Shown: piece by piece, positions 47,606 to 58,100 of the stretch
How the letters are laid out: every line of letters begins with the position of its first letter
Numbering within the stretch: the stretch's first letter is position 1
Assembly (NCBI GenBank): GCA_024362935.1
Contig: JANCRA010000001.1
Span: 66,058,930-66,122,929, forward strand
From: Setophaga petechia
Lineage: Eukaryota > Chordata > Aves > Passeriformes > Parulidae
Length of the DNA stretch: 64,000 nt
Reading direction: 5' to 3'
Program-made: the position numbers and the translations under genes
Notes under the pieces: generated by a model
Database searches by the model: none
Seen by the model: only the letters and a program-made list of their open reading frames with translations
What the model was told of the DNA's origin: nothing

Positions 47606-50600
47606 TACAATTCGAATTTTAGGGGTTTTGGACAACTTTCTTTTACTTCTTGCAAAACACTCTGCAGACCTTCTTGTACCCTTTTAAAAACCATGGGAGC
47701 TGTTTTCTCAACAGGCAAAGATTCTCCTTTGGAGATACTGTGAAAAAGGTATTTGCTAAGATGTTGGTGATTAAAGGCACTTACTACAGTGCACTGCAAA
47801 GGTAAAGGCTGCACAACACTTGCATTGTGGCACAGTTTGCAAACTGATAGAAAACAGTACCCCTGCACTCTCCAGCATTTTCCTCACCCAGCGAAATTCA
47901 AATCGAAGGGGTTTTCGACAACTTTCTTTTACTTCTTGCAAAACACTCTGCAGACCTTCTTGTACCTTCTAAAACACCATGGGAGATGTTTTCTCAGCAG
48001 GCAGAGTCTCTGCTTGCGAAACATTGTTAAAAAGAAATATGCTTAGATGTAGGTGACTAGAGACACTTGCTACAGGACGCTGCAAAGCTAAAGGCTGCAC
48101 AACACTGGCATTGTGGCACAGTTTGCAAACTGATAGAAAACAGTACCTTTCCACTCTCCTGCATTTTCCTTTCCCAGTACAATTCGAATTTTAGGGGTTT
48201 TGGACAACTTTCTTGTACTTCTTGCAAAACACTCTGCAGACCTTCTTGTACCCTTTTAAAAACCATGGGAGCTGTTTTCTCAAAAGGCAAAGATTCTCCT
48301 TTGGAGATTCAGTGAAAAAGGTATTTGCTTAGATGTAGGTGGTAGAGGCACTTGCTACAGTGCACTGCAAAGGTAAAGGCTGCACAACACTTGCATTGTG
48401 GCACAGTTTGCAAACTGATAGAAAACAGTACCTTTCCACTCTCCTGCATTTTCCTTTCCCAGTACAATTCGAATTTTAGGGGTTTTGGACAACTTTCTTT
48501 TACTTCTTGCAAAACACTCTGCAGACCTTCTTCTACCTTCTAAAACACCATGGGAGATGGTTTTTCAGCAGGCAGAGTTTCTCCTTGCGAGACATTTTGA
48601 AAAAGGAATATGCTTAGATGTAGGTGACTAGAGACACTTGCTACAGGACGCTGCAAAGCTAAATGCTGCACAACACTGGCATTTTGTAAGCAGCTTGCAA
48701 ACTGAGAGAAAACAGTACCTTTCCACTCTCCTGCATTTTCCTTTCCCAGTACAATTCGAATTTTAGGGGTTTTGGACAACTTTCTTGTACTTCTTGCAAA
48801 ACACTCTGCAGACCTTCTTGTACCTTCTAAAACACCATGGGAGATGTTTTCTCAGCAGGCAGTGTTTCTCCTTGCGAGACATTGTTAAAAAGGAATATGC
48901 TTAGATGTAGGTGACTAGAGACACTTGCTACAGGACGCTGCAAAGCTAAAGGCTGCAAAACACTGACATTTTGTAAGCAGCTTGCAAACTGAGAGAAAAC
49001 AGTACCTTTCCACTCTCCTGCATTTTCCTTTCCCAGTACAATTCGAATTTTAGGGGTTTTGGACAAATTTCTTTTACTTCTTGCAAAACACTCTGCAGAC
49101 CTTCTTGTACCCTTTTAAAAACCATGGGAGCTGTTTTCTCAACAGGCAAAGATTCTCCTTTGGAGATACTGTGAAAAAGGTATTTGCTAAGATGTAGGTG
49201 ATTGAAGGCACTTACTACAGTGTGCTGCAAAGGTAAAGGCTGCACAACACTTGCATTGTGGCACAGTTTGCAAACTGATAAAAAATAGTACTCCTGCACT
49301 CTCCTGCATTTTCCTTTCCCAGCGAAATTCAAATCGAAGGGGTTTTGGACAACTTTCTTTTACTTCTTGCAAAACACTCTGCAGACCTTCTTGTACCTTC
49401 TAAAACACCATGGGAGATGTTTTCTCAGCAGGCAGTGTTTCTCCTTGCGAGACATTGTGAAAAAGGAATATGCTTAGATGTAGGTGACTAGAGACACTTG
49501 CTACAGGACGCTGCAAAGCTAAAGGCTGCACAACACTGGCATTTTGTAAGCAGCTTGCAAACTGAGGGAAAACAGTACCTTTCCACTCTCCTGCATTTTC
49601 CTTTCCCAGTACAATTCGAATTTTAGGGGTTTTCGACAACTTTCTTGTACTTGCAAAACACTCTGCAGACCTTCTTGTACTCTTTTAAAAACCATGGGAG
49701 CTGTTTTCTCAACAGGCAAAGATTCTCCTTTGGAGATACAGTGAAAAAGGTATTTGCTTAGATGTAGGTGGTTAGAGGCACTTGCTACAGTGCACTGCAA
49801 AGGTAAAGGGTGCACAACACTTGCATTGTGGCACAGTTTGCAAACTGATAGAAAACAGTACCTTTCCACTCTCTTGCATTTTCCTTTCCCAGTACAATTC
49901 GAATTTTAGGGGTTTTGGACAACTTTCTCTTACTTCTTGCAAAACACTCTGCAGACCTTCTTCTACCTTCTAAAACACCATGGGAGATGTTTTCTCAGCA
50001 GGCAGAGTTTCTCGTTGCGAGATATTGCGAAAAAGGAATATGCTTAGATGTAGGTGACTAGAGACACTTGCTACAGGACGCTGCAAAGCTAAAGACTTCA
50101 CAAAACTGGCATTTTGTAAGCAGCTTGCAAACTGAGAGAAAACAGTACCTTTCCACTCTCCTGCATTTTCCTTTCCCAGTACAATTCGAATTTTAGGGGT
50201 TTTGGACAACTTTCTTTTACTTCTTGCAAAACACTCTGCAGACCTTCTTGTACCTTCTAAAACAACATAGGAGATGTTTTCTCAGCAGGCAGAGTTTCTC
50301 CTTGCGAGACATTGGTAAAAAGGAATATGCTTAGATGTAGGTGACTAGAGACACTTGCTACAGTGCACTGCAATTGTAAAGGCTGCACAACACTGGCATT
50401 TTGTAAGCAGCTTGCAAACTGAGAGAAAACAGTACCTTTCCACTCTCCTGCATTTTCCTTTCCCAGTACAATTCGAATTTTAGGGGTTTTGGACAACTTT
50501 CTTTTACTTCTTGCAAAACACTCTGCAGACCTTCTTGTACCTTCTAAAACACCATGGGAGATGTTTTCTCAGCAGGCAGAGTTTCCCCTTGCGAGACATT

Positions 50601-51240
50601 GTTAAAAAAGAATATGCTTAAATGTAGGTGACTAGAGACACTTGCTACAGGACCCTGCAAAGCTAAAGGCTGCAAAACACTGACATTTTGTAAGCAGCTT
50701 GCAAACTGAGAGAAAACAGTACTTTTCCACTCTCCTGCGTTTTCCTTTCCCAGAACAGTTCGAATTTTAGGGGTTTTGGACAACTTTCTTTTACTTCTTG
50801 CAAAACACTCTGCAGACCTTCTTGTACCCTTTTAAAAACCATGGGGGCTCTTTTCTCAAAAGGCAAAGTTTCTCCTTAGGAGATACTGTGAAAAAGGTAT
50901 TTGCTTAGATGTAGGTGGCTAGAGGCACTTGCTACAGTGCACTGCAAAGGTAATGGCTGCACAACACTTGCATTGTGGCACAGTTTGCAAACTGATAGAA
51001 AACAGTACCTTTCCACTCTCCTGCATTTTCCTTTCCCAGTACAATTCGAATTTTAGGGGTTTTGGACAACTTTCTTGTACTTCTTGCAAAACACTCTGCA
51101 GACCTTCTTGTACCCTTTTAAAAACCATGGGAGCTGTTTTCTCAACAGGCAAAGATTCTCCTTTGGAGATACAGTGAAAAAGGTATTTGCTTAGATGTAG
51201 GTGACTAGAGGCCTATGCTACAGTGCACTGCAAAGGTAAT
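46941..51240. repeat. Satellite segment between LTR copies 8 and 9 (15-monomer interval)
   Basis: The LTR-to-LTR distance is 4,842 bp. From about 48.0 kb the segment repeats 43.4-46.4 kb at an offset of 4,558 bp (4,555 after a 3-bp TTC loss near 49653, then 4,842 where one monomer is extra). The monomer at 47.95-48.18 kb is mosaic: AAAAAGAAATATGC on the left matches 27.5, 52.9 and 56.3 kb, and the right side matches 43.5 kb. No gene is present. Confidence 0.92.
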
Positions 51241-52870
51241 TGTTGTGGTTTGTTCTGCTCCCCCTCAGTTGTTTTGGCTATGTTTCTGCCCAAGTTTTTC
51301 TCCAGTTAAGTGTCAATCGCCTGACCTCTCCTTAGTTACCATGACAACTAATGTATTCTCTCCATTCTCCACCCCCGGCTTCCTGCCAGTCACTTGGCCC
51401 TTCTGCCTCTTTTTCTAGAAATCTCTCACTAGGTCGTCGAGTGATTGGTTAGGGGGCCGGGGCCCCTCCCTAAGTTCTTCCCCTTTAGTTTTCCTTCCAT
51501 GTGTATCATTTTTGTAACACCCTTCCCTGGACCCCCATTTGTTCCTGAATGTTGCCACCCCATACCTCCCACTCTCTTTATAACCTGTTACGGTCCCGCC
51601 CTCGGGACCCTCCACTTTTCAGATTCCAGTGGGAGCACAATAGACCTGACTGCGCCTGACACTGGAGAGTCTCTCCTTCACTTCACCCACGGGCTGAAGC
51701 TGAACTGTGGCCACGTCTCTGCTGACTGCAAGCGGGCTGGCAAGCTTGCCGGGCATCTCTAACATCGGCCAGCCCAACTTCAGGTAATGGCTGCACAACA
51801 CTTGCATTGTGGCACAGTTTGCAAACTGATAGAAAACAGTACCTTTCCACTCTCCTGCATTTTCCTTTCCCAGTACAATTCGAATTTTAGGGGTTTTGGA
51901 CAACTTTCTTTTACTTCTTGCAAAACACTCTGCAGACCTTCTTGTACCTTCTAAAACACCATGGGAGATGTTTTCTCAGCAGGCAGAGTCTCTGCTTGTG
52001 AAACATTGTGAAAAAGGAATATGCTTAGATGTAGGTGACTAGAGACACTTGCTACAGGACGCTGCAAAGCTAAAGGCTGCACAACACTGGCATTTTGTAA
52101 GCAGCTTGCAAACTGAGAGAAAACAGTACCTTTCCACTCTCCTGCATTTTCCTTTCCCAGTACAATTCGAATTTTAGGGGTTTTGGACAACTTTCTTTTA
52201 CTTCTTGCAAAACACTCTGCAGACCTTCTTGTACCATTTTAAAACACCATGGGAGATGTTTTCTCAGCAGGCAGAGTTTCTCCTTGCGAGACATTGTTAA
52301 AAAGGAATATGCTTAGATGTAGGTGACTAGAGACACTTGCTACAGGACGCTGCAAAGCTAAAGGCTGCAAAACACTGACATTTTGTAAGCAGCTTGCAAA
52401 CTGAGAGAAAACAGTATGTTTCCCCTCTCCTGCATTTTCCTTTCCCAGTACAATTCGAATTTTAGGGGTTTTGGACAACTTTCTTTTACTTCTTGCAAAA
52501 CACTCTGCAGACCTTCTTGTACCCTTTTAAAAACCATGGGAGCTGTTTTCTCAACAGGCAAAGATTCTCCTTTGGAGATACTGTGAAAAAGGTATTTGCT
52601 AAGATGTAGGTGATTAAAGGCACTTACTACAGTGCACTGCAAAGGTAAAGGCTGAACAACACTTGCATTGTGGCACAGTTTGCAAACTGATAGAAAACAG
52701 TACCCCTGCACTCTCCAGCATTTTCCTTACCCAGCGAAATTCAAATCGAAGGGGTTTTCGACAACTTTCTTTTACTTCTTGCAAAACACTCTGCAGACCT
52801 TCTTGTACCTTCTAAAACACCATGGGAGATGTTTTCTCAGCAGGCAGAGTCTCTGCTTGTGAAACATTGT
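48057..52870. repeat. Duplicated block (includes LTR copy 9), partner of about 43499-48030
   Basis: Shared marks include GGAGATGGTTTTTCAGC with GACATTTTGAAAAAGG, GACAAATTTCTTTTAC, TAAAAAATAGTACTCC and the AGACTTCACAAAACTGG variant. Because the 43.5-kb copy itself lies in a duplicated unit, some marks occur three times (37-39, 43-45 and 48-50 kb). Confidence 0.8.
51241..51782 (+). mobile_element. Solo LTR, copy 9
   Basis: This LTR is 542 bp with GGTAAT at 51235-51240 and 51783-51788. ATTGG is at 51444-51448 and TTTATAA at 51577-51583. It has the G/G haplotype (GTCGAGTG and GGGAGCAC), identical by eye to copy 5 although the nearest left neighbour, copy 8, has C/G. The left flank is the usual GAGGCCTATGCTACAG. 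Confidence 0.88.
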
Positions 52871-53441
52871 TAAAAAGAAATATGCTTAGATGTAGGTGAC
52901 TAGAGACACTTGCTACAGGACGCTGCAAAGCTAAAGGCTGCAAAACACTGGCATTGTGGCACAGTTTGCAAACTGATAGAAAACAGTGCCTTTCCACTCT
53001 CCTGCATTTTCCTTTCCCAGAACATTTTGAATTTTAGGGGTTTTGGACAACTTTCTTGTACTTCTTGCAAAACACTCTGCAGACCTTCTTGTACCCTTTT
53101 AAAAACCATGGGAGCTGTTTTCTCAACAGGCAAAGATTCTCCTTTGGAGATACAATGAAAAAGGTATTTGCTTAGATGTAGGTGGCTAGAGGCACTTGCT
53201 ATAGTGCACTGCAAAGGTAAAGGCTGCACAACACTTGCATTGTGGCACAGTTTGCAAACTGATAGAAAACAGTACCTTTCCACTCTCCTGCATTTTCCTT
53301 TCTCAGTACAATTCGAATCAAAGGGGTTTTGGACAACTTACTTTTACTTCTTGCAAAACACTCTGCAGACCTTCTTGTACCTTCTAAAACACCATGGGAG
53401 ATGTTTTCTCAGCAGGCAGAGTTTCTCCTTGCGAGACATTG
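51241..53441. repeat. Tandem 3,412-bp duplication, first copy (partner 54653-56853)
   Basis: LTR copies 9 and 10 and the six to seven monomers after each match at an offset of 3,412 bp. Shared marks include CCATTTTAAAACACC, AGTATGTTTCCCCTCTCC, GGCTGAACAACACTTGC, CAGTGCCTTTCC and GATACAATGAAAAAGG. The match stops at 53442, where the copies read GTGAAAAAGGAATTTGC and GTTAAAAAGGAATATGC. Confidence 0.84.
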
Positions 53442-54652
53442 TGAAAAAGGAATTTGCTTACATGTAGGTGACTAGAGACACTTGCTACAGGACGCTGCAA
53501 AGCTAAAGGCTGCAAAACACTGACATTTTGTAAGCAGCTTGCAAACTGAGAGAAAACAGTACCTTTCCACTCTCCTGCATTTTCCTTTCCCAGTACAATT
53601 CGAATTTTAGGGGTTTTGGACAACTTTCTTGTACTTCTTGCAAAACACTCTGCAGACCTTCTTGTACCTTCTAAAACACCATGGGAGCTGTTTTCTCAAC
53701 AGGCAAAGATTCTCCTTTGGAGATACAGTGAAAAAGGTACTTGCTTAGATGTAGGTGATTAGAGGCACTTGCTACAGTGCACTGCAAAGGTAAAGGCTGC
53801 ACAACACTTGCATTGTGGCACAGTTTGCAAACTGATAGAAAACAATACCCCTGCACTCTCCGGCATTTTCCTCACCCAGCGAAATTCAAATCGAAAGGGT
53901 TTTGGACAACTTTCTTTTACTTCTTGCAAAACACTCTACAGACCTTCTTCTACCTTCTAAAACACCATGGGAGATGTTTTCTCAGCAGGCAGAGTCTCTG
54001 CTTGCGAAACATTGTTAAAAAGGAATATGCTTAGATGTAGGTGACTAGAGACACTTGCTACAGGACGCTGCAAAGCTAAAGGCTGCACAACACTGGCATT
54101 GTGGCACAGTTTGCAAACTGATAGAAAACAGTACCTTTCCACTCTCCTGCATTTTCCTTTCCCAGTACAATTCGAATTTTAGGGGTTTTGGACAACTTTC
54201 TTGTACTTCTTGCAAAACACTCTGCAGACCTTCTTGTACCCTTTTAAAAACCATGGGAGCTGTTTTCTCAAAAGGCAAATATTCTCCTTTGGAGATTCAG
54301 TGAAAAAGGTATTTGCTTAGATGTAGGTGGCTAGAGGCACTTCCTAAAGTGCACTGCAAAGGTAAAGGCTGCACAACACTTGCATTGTGGCACAGTTTGC
54401 AAACTGATAGAAAACAGTACCTTTCCACTCTCCTGCATTTTCCTTTCCCAGTACAATTCGAATTTTAGGGGTTTTGGACAACTTTCTTGTACTTCTTGCA
54501 AAACACTCTGCAGACCTTCTTGTACCCTTTTAAAAACCATGGGAGCTGTTTTCTCAACAGGCAAAGATTCTCCTTTGGAGATACAGTGAAAAAGGTATTT
54601 GCTTAGATGTAGGTGACTAGAGGCCTATTCTACAGTGCACTGCAAAGGTAAT
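51783..54652. repeat. Satellite segment between LTR copies 9 and 10 (10-monomer interval)
   Basis: This is the shortest LTR spacing in the window, 3,412 bp. The first part is repeated after LTR copy 10. The part from about 53.4 kb is repeated at about 59.66-60.7 kb (offset 6,275-6,276), sharing CTCTCCGGCATTTTCC and AACACTCTACAGACC. The monomer before the LTR has CACTTCCTAAAGTGC, also seen near 28372 and 60615. No gene is present. Confidence 0.92.
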
Positions 54653-55194
54653 TGTTGTGGTTTGTTCTGCTCCCCCTTAGTTGTTTTGGCTATGTTTCTG
54701 CCCAAGTTTTTCTCCAGTTAAGTGTCAATCGCCTGACCTCTCCTTAGTTACCATGACAACTAATGTATTCTCTCCATTCTCCACCCCCGGCTTCCTGCCA
54801 GTCACTTGGCCCTTCTGCCTCTTTTTCTAGAAATCTCTCACTAGGTCGTCGAGTGATTGGTTAGGGGGCCGGGGCCCCTCCCTAAGTTCTTCCCCTTTAG
54901 TTTTCCTTCCATGTGTATCATTTTTGTAACACCCTTCCCTGGACCCCCATTTGTTCCTGAATGTTGCCACCCCATACCTCCCACTCTCTTTATAACCTGT
55001 TACGGTCCCGCCCTCGGGACCCTCCACTTTTCAGATTCCAGTGGGAGCACAATAGACCTGACTGCGCCTGACACTGGAGAGTCTCTCCTTCACTTCACCC
55101 ACGGGCTGAAGCTGAACTGTGGCCACGTCTCTGCTGACTGCAAGCGGGCTGGCAAGCTTGCCGGGCATCTCTAACATCGGCCAGCCCAACTTCA
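54653..55194 (+). mobile_element. Solo LTR, copy 10
   Basis: This LTR is 542 bp with GGTAAT at 54647-54652 and 55195-55200. ATTGG is at 54856-54860 and TTTATAA at 54989-54995. It has the G/G haplotype with a private T in CCCCCTTAGTTG near the 5' end. The left flank is GAGGCCTATTCTACAG as at copy 7. It is the last LTR in the window. Confidence 0.88.
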
Positions 55195-58100
55195 GGTAAT
55201 GGCTGCACAACACTTGCATTGTGGCACAGTTTGCAAACTGATAGAAAACAGTACCTTTCCACTCTCCTGCATTTTCCTTTCCCAGTACAATTCGAATTTT
55301 AGGGGTTTTGGACAACTTTCTTTTACTTCTTGCAAAACACTCTGCAGACCTTCTTGTACCTTCTAAAACACCATGGGAGATGTTTTCTCAGCAGGCAGAG
55401 TCTCTGCTTGTGAAACATTGTGAAAAAGGAATATGCTTAGATGTAGGTGACTAGAGACACTTGCTACAGGACGCTGCAAAGCTAAAGGCTGCACAACACT
55501 GGCATTTTGTAAGCAGCTTGCAAACTGAGAGAAAACAGTACCTTTCCACTCTCCTGCATTTTCCTTTCCCAGTACAATTCGAATTTTAGGGGTTTTGGAC
55601 AACTTTCTTTTACTTCTTGCAAAACACTCTGCAGACCTTCTTGTACCATTTTAAAACACCATGGGAGATGTTTTCTCAGCAGGCAGAGTTTCTCCTTGCG
55701 AGACATTGTTAAAAAGGAATATGCTTAGATGTAGGTGACTAGAGACACTTGCTACAGGACGCTGCAAAGCTAAAGGCTGCAAAACACTGACATTTTGTAA
55801 GCAGCTTGCAAACTGAGAGAAAACAGTATGTTTCCCCTCTCCTGCATTTTCCTTTCCCAGTACAATTCGAATTTTAGGGGTTTTGGACAACTTTCTTTTA
55901 CTTCTTGCAAAACACTCTGCAGACCTTCTTGTACCCTTTTAAAAACCATGGGAGCTGTTTTCTCAACAGGCAAAGATTCTCCTTTGGAGATACTGTGAAA
56001 AAGGTATTTGCTAAGATGTAGGTGATTAAAGGCACTTACTACAGTGCACTGCAAAGGTAAAGGCTGAACAACACTTGCATTGTGGCACAGTTTGCAAACT
56101 GATAGAAAACAGTACCCCTGCACTCTCCAGCATTTTCCTTACCCAGCGAAATTCAAATCGAAGGGGTTTTCGACAACTTTCTTTTACTTCTTGCAAAACA
56201 CTCTGCAGACCTTCTTGTACCTTCTAAAACACCATGGGAGATGTTTTCTCAGCAGGCAGAGTCTCTGCTTGTGAAACATTGTTAAAAAGAAATATGCTTA
56301 GATGTAGGTGACTAGAGACACTTGCTACAGGACGCTGCAAAGCTAAAGGCTGCACAACACTGGCATTGTGGCACAGTTTGCAAACTGATAGAAAACAGTG
56401 CCTTTCCACTCTCCTGCATTTTCCTTTCCCAGAACATTTTGAATTTTAGGGGTTTTGGACAACTTTCTTGTACTTCTTGCAAAACACTCTGCAGACCTTC
56501 TTGTACCCTTTTAAAAACCATGGGAGCTGTTTTCTCAACAGGCAAAGATTCTCCTTTGGAGATACAATGAAAAAGGTATTTGCTTAGATGTAGGTGGCTA
56601 GAGGCACTTGCTATAGTGCACTGCAAAGGTAAAGGCTGCACAACACTTGCATTGTGGCACAGTTTGCAAACTGATAGAAAACAGTACCTTTCCACTCTCC
56701 TGCATTTTCCTTTCTCAGTACAATTCGAATCAAAGGGGTTTTGGACAACTTACTTTTACTTCTTGCAAAACACTCTGCAGACCTTCTTGTACCTTCTAAA
56801 ACACCATGGGAGATGTTTTCTCAGCAGGCAGAGTTTCTCCTTGCGAGACATTGTTAAAAAGGAATATGCTTAGATGTAGGTGACTAGAGACACTTGCTAC
56901 AGGACGCTGCAAAGCTAAAGGCTGCAAAACACTGACATTTTGTAAGCAGCTTGCAAACTGAGAGAAAACAGTACCTTTCCACTCTCCTGCATTTTCCTTT
57001 CCCAGTACAATTCGAATTTTAGGGGTTTTGGACAACTTTCTTTTACTTCTTGCAAAACACTCTGCAGACCTTCTTGTACCCTTTTAAAAACCATGGGAGC
57101 TGTTTTCTCAACAGGCAAAGATTCTCCTTTGGAGATTCAGTGAATAAGGTATTTGCTTAGATGTAGGTGGCTAGAGGCACTTGCTACAGTGCACTGCAAA
57201 GGTAAAGGCTGCACAACACTTGCATTGTGGCACAGTTTGCAAACTGATAGAAAACAGTACCTTTCCACTCTCCTGCATTTTCCTTTCCCAGTACAATTCG
57301 AATTTTAGGGGTTTTGGACAACTTTCTTTTACTTCTTGCTAAACACTCTGCAGACCTTCTTGTACCTTCTAAAACACCATGGGAGATGTTTTCTCAGCAG
57401 GCAGAGTTTCTCCTTGCGAGACATTGTGAAAAAGGAATATGCTTAGATGTAGGTGACTAGAGACACTTGCTACAGGACGCTGCAAAGCTAAAGGCTGCAC
57501 AACACTGGCATTTTGTAAGCAGCTTGCAAACTGAGAGAAAACAGTACCTTTCCACTCTCCAGCTTTTTTCTTTCCCAGAACAATTCGAATTTTAGGGGTT
57601 TTGGACAACTTTCTTTTACTTCTTGCAAAACACTCTGCAGACCTTCTTGTACCTTCTAAAACACCATGGGAGATGTTTTCTCAGCAGGCAGAGTCTGTGC
57701 TTGTGAAACATTGTTAAAAAGGAATATGCTTAGATGTAGGTGACTAGAGACACTTGCTACAGGACGCTGCAAAGCTAAAGGCTGCACAACACTGGCATTG
57801 TGGCACAGTTTGCAAACTGATAGAAAACAGTACCTTTCCACTCTCCTGCATTTTCCTTTCTCAGAACCATTCGAATTTTAGGGGTTTTGGACAACTTTCT
57901 TGTACTTCTTGCAAAACACTCTGCAGACCTTCTTGTACCCTTTTAAAAACCATGGGAGCTGTTTTCTCAACAGGCAAAGATTCTCCCTTGGAGATTCAGT
58001 GAAAAAGGTATTTCCTTAGATGTAGGTGGCTAGAGGCACTTGCTACAGTGCACTGCAAAGGTAAAGGCTGCACAACACTTGCATTGTGGCACAGTTTGCA

